Shown: piece after piece, positions 1 to 8,100 of the stretch
Layout of the letters: every line of letters starts with the position of its first letter
Position numbering within the stretch: position 1 is the first letter of the stretch
NCBI RefSeq assembly: GCF_052088025.1
Contig: NZ_JBQCYD010000003.1
Coordinates: 1 to 64,000 of the forward strand
Length of the DNA: 64,000 nucleotides
Source of the DNA: Anaeromonas sp052088025
Lineage (GTDB): Bacteria; Bacillota; Clostridia; Tissierellales; SIT17
Reading direction: 5' to 3'
Translations under genes and position numbers: made by a program
Notes under the pieces: model-generated
The model's database searches: none
What the model saw: only the letters and a program-made list of their open reading frames with translations
Told to the model about the DNA's origin: nothing

Positions 1-29
1 ACTCTAGTTCTTCTTTCTCTTATATCCAT
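1..29 (-). CDS. Start of an unidentified gene running off the left edge
   Basis: Only the first nine codons are in the window (M-D-I-R-E-R-R-T-R). The start is supported by a perfect AGGAGG ribosome site at 35-40, five to six bases upstream of the ATG. The stretch is too short to identify a family. It lies downstream of the terminator at 112-134, so it is probably a separate transcription unit from lepB. Confidence 0.5.
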
Positions 30-111
30 ATTTTCCTCCTTGTTTAGGAAATATTAAAAATTTCATTATTATCTAAGTTGTAGAATATCATATAATCATA
101 TATAAGTAAAT

Positions 112-134
112 AAAAAGCGACAAAGTCGCTTTTT
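112..134. terminator. Bidirectional hairpin terminator
   Basis: A perfect 10-bp inverted repeat (AAAAAGCGAC / GTCGCTTTTT) with a 3-base loop. The T run is part of the stem, so it can work on either strand. It ends the lepB-side minus-strand unit, whose last stop codon (133-135) touches the stem. Confidence 0.8.
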
Positions 135-414
135 ATTGAAAGATATCTACTATTTGATTTTTAATATTGTAAATGATTTCTGATAAATTAATATTGTATT
201 TATTACCAAATAATTCAATTACATGAGTAGATTTTTCATATTCATAATTAAAAACTGAAGTATTAGATAAATTAAAATAATTATACAAACTATCATTTAC
301 AATACTAATAGCAATAAATAAAAAAGCTATAAGTAATAAAAAAACCAAATATTTTTTTAAACCTTTTCTTTTTTGTTTCTTTTGTTCTAAGTATCTATTA
401 AGTCTACTTTCCAT
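133..414 (-). CDS. Small single-pass membrane protein of unknown function
   Basis: 93 residues. A very basic N-terminus (about residues 8-21, Lys/Arg rich) is followed by one strongly hydrophobic segment at about residues 22-40, then a polar 50-residue tail. This suggests an inner-membrane protein with the tail outside the cell. No family is recognised. It follows lepB on the same strand after 47 bases and precedes a terminator, so it is probably the last gene of the lepB unit. A GGTGA ribosome site precedes the ATG. Function unknown. Confidence 0.6.
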   Translation of the reverse strand: MESRLNRYLEQKKQKRKGLKKYLVFLLLIAFLFIAISIVNDSLYNYFNLSNTSVFNYEYEKSTHVIELFGNKYNINLSEIIYNIKNQIVDIFQ

Positions 415-461
415 ATTTTATCACCATTAATAATTATGGACAGCTATTTGAATTTTATACT

Positions 462-1004
462 TTATTTTAATCTTCCAAATCTATCATTAAAAGGATAATA
501 TCTAAAAAATGCCTTGCCTGTTATCTCATCTATGTTTACAGTTCCAAAATATCTACTATCTTTACTAGCATTTTTATGTCTATTATCTCCTAGTACAAAA
601 ACTTCTTCCTTACCTATTTCTATTTCTAATTCTTCATTAGTATAAACATCTTCATCTATATATTCTTCTTTTAATTTTTCACCATTTAAATATACAAATC
701 CATCTTTAATTTCTACAATGTCTCCTTCTACACCTATTACTCTTTTTATATAATCTTTATTTCTTTCATCAGGAGCATGTAATACTACAATATCTCCTCT
801 GTCTGGTTCACCTATTAAATATAAAACTTTATTTGTAAATAATCTGTCCTTTTCATGTAGTGTAGGATACATGGAATTTCCTAAAACATAAGTGGTATTG
901 AATATGAATGTTTTTATTATTATAGCAATAACTACAGCAAATAAAATGCTTTTTATCCATTCAAAAGCTTCGTTCCTAACCTTTTCTTTTTTATCTTGTG
1001 ACAC
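462..1004 (-). CDS. lepB: Signal peptidase I
   Basis: Membrane serine protease that removes signal peptides from exported proteins (peptidase S26). 180 residues, usual for Gram-positive type I enzymes. One N-terminal membrane anchor lies at about residues 17-36. The nucleophile is Ser44 in G-N-S-M-Y-P and the general base is Lys87 in Y-I-K-R-V-I-G. The late box G-D-N-R-H-K-N-A-S-K-D-S-R is also present. The start is GTG, chosen because GGAGG sits at the right distance just upstream. It follows the gpr/spoIIP chimera by about 60 bases on the same strand. Confidence 0.95.
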   Translation of the reverse strand: MSQDKKEKVRNEAFEWIKSILFAVVIAIIIKTFIFNTTYVLGNSMYPTLHEKDRLFTNKVLYLIGEPDRGDIVVLHAPDERNKDYIKRVIGVEGDIVEIKDGFVYLNGEKLKEEYIDEDVYTNEELEIEIGKEEVFVLGDNRHKNASKDSRYFGTVNIDEITGKAFFRYYPFNDRFGRLK

Positions 1005-1065
1005 AAAAACACCTCCGATTAAACTAATAGTATTATAACATTTTTAGGAAAAAAAAAGAAGGGTA

Positions 1066-1644
1066 TCAATTTACTATACCCTTTAGTGCTACATCTAATA
1101 TTTCTGCTATATAATTTGCAGTCATTTTTGTTTCATCAAGTGTATTTACATTAGATCCTATCTCTATAAGCAAACTATAATCACTCATATATTGATTGAA
1201 TTTTCCATAAGGTTTTATTATAGGTTTCAGGCATAATCCTGGATACATCATATCTGATACAGATTTTACATAATTAGAAAACTGTATCAATTTATCTTTA
1301 TTTGGGTTGTCATTTCCAACTACAAATTTAAAGGTTCCAACACGCTTGCCATCTATCTCTACTACACTTTCTTTTTTCATGCGATTATAATAAGAGGCAC
1401 CAGGAGATACTCCATCTCTATGTAAATCCATTAATATTTTTAAATTTTTTCCATTTGATAATTCTGTTTCTAGAGTTTTTCTTGCTCTAGAATAGGAAGC
1501 GTTATAATTTGGTGAATCATGCATTGTTTGTACATGCTTTACTGCATGACCTTTTTCTATTTCTACTCCTGAAATTTCTTTATCTTTTCCCTCAGTATAT
1601 ATTTCCCTAGCTTCTATGGCTAAATCTGTACGTGCACTAAACAT
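1066..1644 (-). CDS. Chimeric ORF: N-terminus of GPR spore protease fused in frame to C-terminal half of SpoIIP
   Basis: The first ~30 residues (M-F-S-A-R-T-D-L-A-I-E-A-R-E-I-Y, then K-E-I-S-G-V-E) match the N-terminus of the germination protease GPR. From about residue 40 the protein matches the second half of SpoIIP, the sporulation peptidoglycan amidase/endopeptidase: T-M-H-D-S-P-N-Y-N, D-L-H-R-D, F-V-V-G, M-Y-P-G-L and L-L-I-E-I-G. gpr and spoIIP are normally separate neighbours after rpsT, so a deletion joining them in frame is the simplest reading. Most of GPR and the SpoIIP signal anchor, with its first metal-binding H-T-H segment, are missing, so neither activity should survive. The ATG at 1644 is preferred (GGAG eight bases upstream); an in-frame GTG lies at 1653. 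An assembly error is the main alternative. Confidence 0.8.
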   Translation of the reverse strand: MFSARTDLAIEAREIYTEGKDKEISGVEIEKGHAVKHVQTMHDSPNYNASYSRARKTLETELSNGKNLKILMDLHRDGVSPGASYYNRMKKESVVEIDGKRVGTFKFVVGNDNPNKDKLIQFSNYVKSVSDMMYPGLCLKPIIKPYGKFNQYMSDYSLLIEIGSNVNTLDETKMTANYIAEILDVALKGIVN

Positions 1645-1746
1645 ATCTATCACTCCATTTCAATTTTTTCATATATATAATATACTTCCTAAGTGAATGA
1701 AAAAATATTCTTATGCCTTTAAATTTTATATATTCCATATTTTCTC

Positions 1747-1775
1747 TTGTAATAGAAGTTTTTTTGTGGTAAAAT
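1747..1775 (+). promoter_or_regulatory. Sigma-A promoter of rpsT
   Basis: TTGTAA at 1747-1752 and TAAAAT at 1770-1775 are separated by 17 bases. They lie about 40 bases upstream of the rpsT start. Confidence 0.6.
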
Positions 1776-1813
1776 AGCTTTTGTTAACGTATTTTGAAGG
1801 GGGTGAAAACCTA

Positions 1814-2077
1814 ATGGCAAATATTAAATCCGCTAAGAAAAGAATTAAGGTTATTGAAAGTAAAACATTGGTTAATAAAAAAAGAAAATCTCAAATAAAG
1901 ACATACATCAAAAAGTTTGAAACTGCTTTAGATAATAATAATATAGATGAAGCAAAAGAATTATTTAAAACAATAGAAAAGAAACTTGACAGAGCTGCAG
2001 TTAAAAACACTATGCATAAAAATAAAGCTAGCAGAAAAGTAAGTCAATTATCTAAAAAATTAAATATAGCTAAATAA
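1814..2077 (+). CDS. rpsT: 30S ribosomal protein S20
   Basis: Primary 16S rRNA-binding protein of the small subunit. 87 residues, highly basic and helical, starting M-A-N-I-K-S-A-K-K-R as in other bacterial S20 proteins. An upstream in-frame start would add 11 residues but is rejected because GAAGGGGGTG lies directly before the ATG at 1814. It is a single gene with its own promoter, transcribed towards holA, with a shared hairpin terminator between them. Confidence 0.97.
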   Translation: MANIKSAKKRIKVIESKTLVNKKRKSQIKTYIKKFETALDNNNIDEAKELFKTIEKKLDRAAVKNTMHKNKASRKVSQLSKKLNIAK

Positions 2078-2080
2078 TAT

Positions 2081-2115
2081 AAAACTTCGGGGAATATTAA
2101 ATACCCGAAGTTTTT
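2081..2115. terminator. Bidirectional terminator between rpsT and holA
   Basis: The inverted repeat AAAACTTCGGG (2081-2091) / CCCGAAGTTTT (2104-2114) has a 12-base loop and a following T run. It serves both the plus-strand rpsT and the minus-strand holA, whose stop codon lies at its edge. Confidence 0.85.
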
Positions 2116-3142
2116 ATTGTTTCATATTCATTATAAGCATCTCTACTCCAAGAATCTGCTCTATTTTACCTTTTTTAATATCCCTATCTGTTAGTATGCA
2201 TTGCTCTAAGGTGTTTTTCAGTTCAATTATAGAGAAATTTTTACTTTGATTTATTGTTTTTCTAGCCACAAAATTTGGGACTTTCATCTTTTTAGCTAGT
2301 TCTCCTATGCTATAACCCTTAGCTTCTAATATCCTTGACATTAATAATAGTCTAAACTGTCTTGTTATCATATGAATGATTAAACCACATGGCTCATTAT
2401 TTAAAATCATTGTATTGAAAACAGATATTGCTTTATCAAATCTCATTTCACCTAACATATCAACTAATTCAAAAATATTTGCTTGTAAGGATTTTATAAG
2501 TACTTTTTCTATTGTCTTTTCTTCTACCTTTTCATTTTGCCCTATATAATTTATGATTTTTTGAATTTCATTTTTTAAATCATATAATGTAATTTCATTA
2601 TTATTATTTAAGTAGCCAGTTAAATCTATAATTTTATCTATACTAGATTCATCTATAATTTTATTTTTACTTTTAAATTCTTTTTTAATCCATCTTTCTA
2701 GTTCTGATCCCTTAATTTTTGAAAATTCTATAGTTCCATTGTTTTTCTTTATAGTCTTAAATACTTTTTTTCTTTTATCTATAGATTCAGATGTTAAAAC
2801 AAAAATTAAAATTGTAGAATTGCTAGGCTTTTCTATATAATGTGATATTTCTTCTATATCTTCTGCTTTTGCTTTATTTGAAAACCATAAGGGATTATTT
2901 ACTACAACTATTTTTTTGTCTGACATAAAGGGTAATGTTTCAGCTGCATTACTTACCTCATTTGCATCTACTTGCTTGCCATCAATAGATATGAAATTCA
3001 ATGTTTCAAAACTTGGCTTTATATATTTTTCTTTTATTGTTTGTATACAAAAATCTATCAAATATGTTTCTTCCCCATAAAAAAGGTAGACATTCTTTAA
3101 GCTATTATTTTTTATATCATTTAAAATTTCTTTATATCCCAT
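2114..3142 (-). CDS. holA: DNA polymerase III delta subunit
   Basis: Clamp-loader subunit that opens the beta sliding clamp. 342 residues, usual length, with the family start pattern V-Y-L-F-Y-G-E-E-T-Y-L and the C-terminal collar-domain helices. Its ATG overlaps the end of comEC by 11 bases (ATGGGATATAA holds the comEC stop TAA), indicating translational coupling, and it has its own GGAGA site. The comEC-holA pairing beside rpsT is the standard Firmicute arrangement. Confidence 0.93.
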   Translation of the reverse strand: MGYKEILNDIKNNSLKNVYLFYGEETYLIDFCIQTIKEKYIKPSFETLNFISIDGKQVDANEVSNAAETLPFMSDKKIVVVNNPLWFSNKAKAEDIEEISHYIEKPSNSTILIFVLTSESIDKRKKVFKTIKKNNGTIEFSKIKGSELERWIKKEFKSKNKIIDESSIDKIIDLTGYLNNNNEITLYDLKNEIQKIINYIGQNEKVEEKTIEKVLIKSLQANIFELVDMLGEMRFDKAISVFNTMILNNEPCGLIIHMITRQFRLLLMSRILEAKGYSIGELAKKMKVPNFVARKTINQSKNFSIIELKNTLEQCILTDRDIKKGKIEQILGVEMLIMNMKQ

Positions 3143-5552
3143 CTAACTTCTCCTTTGTATTTTGAAATTCTATATACTTTAAATCCATAAATAATATAAT
3201 CATGAATAGAATCATATTAAATACATCTTTTAAACTTAGTATAATTCTTTTTTCATTATATAAATATATATCATAATTTTTATAGCTGTTTTTGATTAAA
3301 ATGTTTCCATCTATATCAGTTCTTTTAACTCTTATATTTTCATTTTTAAGATTTTCTAATACTTCTTCATTTGGATGACCATAACTGTTTTTACCTACAG
3401 ATATTATAGCTAAATTAGGCTTTATATTTTCTAAAAGATTAATGGATGTAGAAGTACCGCTCCCATGATGACCTATTTTTATGATATCATATTTAGCTTT
3501 ATTGTGTTTTATAAATTCATCTTCAAGTTCTTTTTCTGCATCACCCATATATAATATTTTCATCTGATCAGTATTCATACTTATAATATTGCTATTATTG
3601 TTTTCTTCTAAATCTGTCTTTTCATTGTTAAAAAATCCAAATTCTGCTATGTCATATACCTTTAGTTTATTTTGATTTTTCATTTGAATCATTTCTATAT
3701 TTTTTAATTTTGATATATTTTTAATTTCTTTATATAAATTATTTTTAATATTGTTTTGATTATAGTATATCTTTTTAACTTTAATAAAATCTGTTTTTAA
3801 TAAACTAATAAGCCCTTCAGTATGATCTTCATGAAAGTGTGATATAAATACCCCATCTAATTTTCTAATATTGTTTTTTAAAAGATATGGTATTAAAAGT
3901 TTTTCTCCTAAATCATAATCAGAAAGTATATTTCCACCTGTATCTATTAAAAATGCTTTATCCTTTATTCTAATAAGTGAGCTATCACCTTGTCCTACAT
4001 CAATAAAATTGATACTCCACTTAAAAGTAGATAGAGACACAAAATTCAAAATAGTAACTAATAAAATTGTATAAAAAAACATATTAACATATCTATATTT
4101 AAGTTTTTTAATTTTTTTTATATTAAGCAGGATATATATAATTATGTAATAAGAAACTATATTCATTAAATACCAAGAGGAATCATTCAAAACTATATTT
4201 AGATAATTATGATGAAAGTTTATGATTTTTGTAAAGTAATTAAGTGTTATATCTATAATTTTCATAATAGTTATTGATAGATTAAAAAATGGTATTGATA
4301 ATCCTAGTAATATGATTGTAGCTATTAACACATATGATAATATAGGAATAAGTATCATATTAGAAAAAAGTGATGTTAGAGATATATAATTAAAATGATA
4401 TATAAGCAAGGGCAATGTCCCCAGTTGAACTGAAATTAGGGCTGAAAATGTTTTTGCAAATCTAACTTCTGAAAATATTTTTTTACTTATTATAGGTGTT
4501 AGTATTACAATAGATAAGGTAGCTATAAATGATAATTGAAAGCCTATATCAAATATCCATAATGGATTATAAAGTAATAATATTAGTCCCACAAGACTAA
4601 TGCTATTTATATAATCAGGCCTTTTAAAGAAAATCCTAGCAATAATTATCATGAAAAGTATCATACTTGCCCTAAGTATAGATGCAGGAAAACCTACAAT
4701 ATATCCATAAGTAAATATAAATATCAATGTTATAAAACTAGAGATTTTATAACTTATAGCTAAATTTCCAAACACAAATAATAAGGCACCTGCTATTATT
4801 CCTATATGAAGCCCAGAGATTGCAAGTATATGTGCTATGCCAAGCTGCCTGTACTTGTCCTTATAATCCTCATCTAATAAAGAATCATCCCCTAATATAA
4901 TTGCTTTCATTACACTAGCATTTTTCTTGTTTAAAGATGTATGTAAAAAATCTTCTATATAAGTTTTAGAATTGATTTTTAAGTAAGAAAAATAAGTTGA
5001 TTTTTTTCTGCCTATTATTTCATAACTTTGCTTATTTAAATCAGCAATTGAATGTATTTTTTTGGTTTTTAGATATGTAAAATAATTAAATAGTCCTTTA
5101 TTTGTATTAGACTTAGCTTTTAATAAATTCACCTTTGCTTTTATAATGGTATTATATTCTAGATAATCTTTGTTTTTTATCTTTATAATAGATTTTTCAT
5201 CAATCTTATATGATTTTTCATTATCATATATATTAATTATTTTTCCTTCATATGTATTTGAATAATCATTTTCATTTACTAATTCTTTTATAAGGATGGT
5301 AGAATCAACTTCTTTACCTATAAAATCCTTTGTTTTATAGGTATTTATATTTAAGTACAATATCAATCCTGCAATGGTAATTATAAAAATATTAAAGAAT
5401 ATCTCTTTCATCATATTATCTTTAAGATATATGCTTAAAACCAAGCTTACAATAGAAAATAATAATATAAGATATAAATCTATTTGAATGTAATAGAAAA
5501 AAAGTATAGCAATTATATATAATATTACAATATTTAAAAATGGTCTCTTCAT
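3132..5552 (-). CDS. comEC: DNA internalisation competence protein ComEC
   Basis: Polytopic membrane channel that takes up single-stranded DNA during transformation. About 806 residues from the ATG at 5552. A longer in-frame reading adds 24 poor residues but lacks a ribosome site, while GGAG lies seven bases before this ATG. Order: two to three N-terminal membrane segments, the DUF4131-type soluble region, the central multi-pass competence domain with G-I-A-H-I-L-A-I-S-G-L-H-I-G, and a C-terminal metallo-beta-lactamase-like domain with H-F-H-E-D-H and G-H-H-G-S-G. It is complete, unlike many degenerate clostridial copies. comEA lies about 27 kb away instead of next to it. Confidence 0.93.
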   Translation of the reverse strand: MKRPFLNIVILYIIAILFFYYIQIDLYLILLFSIVSLVLSIYLKDNMMKEIFFNIFIITIAGLILYLNINTYKTKDFIGKEVDSTILIKELVNENDYSNTYEGKIINIYDNEKSYKIDEKSIIKIKNKDYLEYNTIIKAKVNLLKAKSNTNKGLFNYFTYLKTKKIHSIADLNKQSYEIIGRKKSTYFSYLKINSKTYIEDFLHTSLNKKNASVMKAIILGDDSLLDEDYKDKYRQLGIAHILAISGLHIGIIAGALLFVFGNLAISYKISSFITLIFIFTYGYIVGFPASILRASMILFMIIIARIFFKRPDYINSISLVGLILLLYNPLWIFDIGFQLSFIATLSIVILTPIISKKIFSEVRFAKTFSALISVQLGTLPLLIYHFNYISLTSLFSNMILIPILSYVLIATIILLGLSIPFFNLSITIMKIIDITLNYFTKIINFHHNYLNIVLNDSSWYLMNIVSYYIIIYILLNIKKIKKLKYRYVNMFFYTILLVTILNFVSLSTFKWSINFIDVGQGDSSLIRIKDKAFLIDTGGNILSDYDLGEKLLIPYLLKNNIRKLDGVFISHFHEDHTEGLISLLKTDFIKVKKIYYNQNNIKNNLYKEIKNISKLKNIEMIQMKNQNKLKVYDIAEFGFFNNEKTDLEENNNSNIISMNTDQMKILYMGDAEKELEDEFIKHNKAKYDIIKIGHHGSGTSTSINLLENIKPNLAIISVGKNSYGHPNEEVLENLKNENIRVKRTDIDGNILIKNSYKNYDIYLYNEKRIILSLKDVFNMILFMIILFMDLKYIEFQNTKEKLDGI

Positions 5553-5613
5553 TTTTATTCTCCAATTACTTTTTAATAGTATTATATCATTTTTACTATA
5601 AAAAAAGAAAAAG

Positions 5614-5642
5614 AAAAGGACCAAATCAAATTGGTCCTTTTC
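5614..5642 (-). terminator. Terminator after ornithine carbamoyltransferase
   Basis: The hairpin AAAGGACCAA / TTGGTCCTTT has a 6-base loop and is followed on the minus strand by a long T-rich run. It separates the arginine operon from comEC. Confidence 0.85.
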
Positions 5643-5650
5643 CTAAAAGA

Positions 5651-6646
5651 TTAATCCCCGAGTGTTGCTACCATTACAGCTTTTATTGTATGCATTCTAT
5701 TTTCTGCTTCTTCAAATACTACTGATTGTTTAGATTCAAATACTTCATCTGTAACTTCCATTGCATCTAAATCAAATTTTTCATATATATCTTTACCAAC
5801 ATCAGTTTGAGTATTGTGAAAAGATGGTAGGCAATGCATGAATATTGCTTCATCATCAGCTTTGCTCATCATTTCCTTGTTTACTTGATATGGTTTTAAT
5901 AGTTTTATTCTTTCTTCCCATACCTCTTTAGCTTCACCCATTGATACCCACACATCGGTATATATTACATCTACTCCTCCTACACCATCATCTACTGAAT
6001 CTGTAACAGAAATTTTAGCACCAGTTTCTTTTGCTATTTCTTTTGCATTATCTACTAAATCTTGCTCTGGAAATAAACTTTCTGGAGATACTATTCTAAA
6101 GTCCATGCCCATTTTTGCAGCACCTATCATTAGAGAGTTTGCCATATTGTTTCTTCCATCACCAACATATGCAAATTTAATCCCTTTAAGATATCCTTTT
6201 TTTTCTTGTATAGTCATCCAATCTGCAAGAATTTGAGTTGGATGAAATTCATCAGTTAATCCATTCCATACTGGAACTCCTGAAAATTCTGCTAAAGTTT
6301 CAACTGATTCTTGAGAAAATCCTCTATATTCTATACCATCATACATTCCACCAAGAACCCTTGCAGTGTCTTTTACTGTTTCTTTTACACCCATTTGTGT
6401 ACCTGTAGGTCCTAAATATGTTACTCCTGCTCCTTGGTCCATTGCTCCAACTTCAAACGCACATCTTGTACGTGTTGATGCTTTCTCAAATATTAAAGCA
6501 ACATTTTTTCCTTTCATTGTTTGTCTTTCAGTTCCTGAATATTTTGCCCTCTTTAAATCTCTTGATAAATCAAGTAAATAATTAATCTCTTTTGGTGAAT
6601 AATCTAATAATTTTACAAAACTTCTACCTCTTAAATTAACTGGCAT
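5651..6646 (-). CDS. arcB: Ornithine carbamoyltransferase, probably catabolic
   Basis: Interconverts ornithine plus carbamoyl phosphate and citrulline. 331 residues with the carbamoyl-phosphate loop S57-T-R-T-R61, the H-P-T-Q motif and the ornithine-site M-H-C-L-P. It sits 25 bases downstream of arcA on the same strand, so the likely role is catabolic, splitting citrulline made by arginine deiminase. No carbamate kinase or arginine/ornithine antiporter is in the window, and the family alone does not separate arcB from argF. A terminator follows. Confidence 0.93.
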   Translation of the reverse strand: MPVNLRGRSFVKLLDYSPKEINYLLDLSRDLKRAKYSGTERQTMKGKNVALIFEKASTRTRCAFEVGAMDQGAGVTYLGPTGTQMGVKETVKDTARVLGGMYDGIEYRGFSQESVETLAEFSGVPVWNGLTDEFHPTQILADWMTIQEKKGYLKGIKFAYVGDGRNNMANSLMIGAAKMGMDFRIVSPESLFPEQDLVDNAKEIAKETGAKISVTDSVDDGVGGVDVIYTDVWVSMGEAKEVWEERIKLLKPYQVNKEMMSKADDEAIFMHCLPSFHNTQTDVGKDIYEKFDLDAMEVTDEVFESKQSVVFEEAENRMHTIKAVMVATLGD

Positions 6647-6671
6647 AAAAGACCTCCTTAAATTTTTTATA

Positions 6672-7901
6672 TTATATTTTTTCCCTAATTAAAGGCATGC
6701 TCATACATCTTGGACCTCCACGGCCTCTCACAAGTTCAGTTCCTTCAACCTTGTGTAATTTAATTCCTTTTTCTTCTAATAATTTATTTGTAACATGATT
6801 TCTATCATAAACTACAACTTCTCCTGGAGCAATTGCAAGTGTATTTGAACCATCATTCCATTGTTCACGTGCAGAATCTATTGGATCTCCTCCAGCACAT
6901 CTAATCAATTCCACATTGTCTAATTCAAGATACTTTGCAAGTAAATGCTCTAGAGTATCTCTTTCTCTTTCAATATTTAAATCTCCATCCTTGCCCTTAG
7001 TAATTGAAAATACAGTTAAAGGACCTTCTATTCCTGGATGAATTGTAAATTTATCATAATCAATCATTGTAAATACAGTATCTAAATGCATAAATGCCCT
7101 AGTTTTTGGAATATCAAAAGCAAGTATGGTTTCAAATGATTCATTGTTTTCAAATAGCCTTTTAGCTAGTTTTTCTATAGAATCAGCATCTGTTCTTTGA
7201 GATATACCAAGTGCTAGAACTTTTTCACTAAGTACAAGCTCATCTCCACCTTCCATAGATGTTTTTTCATCTCTGTTTAACCATATTGGTACTCCAGCAT
7301 CTTTAAATCTTTTATGATATTTAAATATATATTCTGCAAATATAGTTTCCCTATTTCTAGTTGCAGTTCTCATTTGATTTATAGTTATACCCGTTCCTAT
7401 AGTTGCAAATGGATCTCTTGTAAAATAAAGATTTGTCATAGGGTCTAATACTAACGGGTAATCATCATCTGCCATATCTGCAAGTGATTCAGCATTATAA
7501 TCTTTTAACTCAGTTTTTCTAATTCCAGCCATTAAAGTATCTATTAAATCTTTATTATCTAACTCACTAAAATGCTCTTTTAATGCTTTTATAGTACCTT
7601 CACCACTTATATTTGCTTCTTGTAAAAATTGCTCGATAAATTTTTCTCTTATCTTTTCATCCTCTATTGACTCTGCTGCTAATTCTTCTAAATATAAAAC
7701 TTCTACTCCATTATCCTTTAATACTTTTGCAAAATTATCATGCTCTTTTCTTGCAGCTTCTAAGTCAGGAATATCATCAAATAAAAGTCTTTCCATAAAA
7801 TCAGGCGTTATATTTTGAAGTTCACGTCCTGGTCTATGAAGTAATACTGTTTTCAATTTACCTATTTCAGATGTAACATTTATAGCCTTTTTCTCATCCA
7901 T
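6672..7901 (-). CDS. arcA: Arginine deiminase
   Basis: Hydrolyses arginine to citrulline and ammonia, the first step of the arginine deiminase pathway. 409 residues, usual length. Visible signatures are L-H-R-P-G-R-E near the N-terminus, M-E-G-G-D, H-L-D-T-V-F-T and the C-terminal G-R-G-G-P-R-C-M-S-M-P with nucleophile Cys399. GGAGG lies close before the ATG. First gene of a two-gene operon with ornithine carbamoyltransferase, behind a strong promoter and a palindrome at 7991-8053. Confidence 0.97.
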   Translation of the reverse strand: MDEKKAINVTSEIGKLKTVLLHRPGRELQNITPDFMERLLFDDIPDLEAARKEHDNFAKVLKDNGVEVLYLEELAAESIEDEKIREKFIEQFLQEANISGEGTIKALKEHFSELDNKDLIDTLMAGIRKTELKDYNAESLADMADDDYPLVLDPMTNLYFTRDPFATIGTGITINQMRTATRNRETIFAEYIFKYHKRFKDAGVPIWLNRDEKTSMEGGDELVLSEKVLALGISQRTDADSIEKLAKRLFENNESFETILAFDIPKTRAFMHLDTVFTMIDYDKFTIHPGIEGPLTVFSITKGKDGDLNIERERDTLEHLLAKYLELDNVELIRCAGGDPIDSAREQWNDGSNTLAIAPGEVVVYDRNHVTNKLLEEKGIKLHKVEGTELVRGRGGPRCMSMPLIREKI

Positions 7902-7990
7902 AATATATCCTCCTATTTAAAATTTTATAACTTGTTTCATTTTTCTACCATATTAATTTAATACCCAACAATATAGTTTTAAACATAGTA

Positions 7991-8019
7991 AAGTGATTTT
8001 TTTAAATATTTATTCACTT
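7991..8019. promoter_or_regulatory. Operator-like inverted repeat just downstream of the arcA promoter
   Basis: Arms AAGTGA (7991-7996) and TCACTT (8014-8019) flank a 17-base AT-rich centre, and the inner part of the minus strand reads GTGAATAAATATTT. The position, about 5 to 35 bases past the -10 box, suits a repressor or activator site. The GTGAATAAAT half resembles ArgR boxes. The regulator is an inference. Confidence 0.4.
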
Positions 8020-8024
8020 AATTA

Positions 8025-8053
8025 ATATTATTTCATATTATTATTATAGACAA
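8025..8053 (-). promoter_or_regulatory. Sigma-A promoter of arcA-arcB
   Basis: On the minus strand, TTGTCT (8048-8053) and TAATAT (8025-8030) are separated by 17 bases. This predicts a leader of about 115 bases before arcA. Confidence 0.7.
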
Positions 8054-8100
8054 CTTTTTATGCATTAATAATATAAAGGTTACAATTATAAAAATTAATT

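Noticed and set aside
5540..5725. Plus-strand 61-codon ORF between comEC and ornithine carbamoyltransferase
   Set aside because: It runs through a terminator hairpin and the reverse strand of two real genes; no ribosome site.
6672..8053. Crp/ArcR-type site (TGTGA-N6-TCACA) controlling arcA
   Set aside because: The arms found are 17 bases apart rather than 6, so the site does not fit that family.
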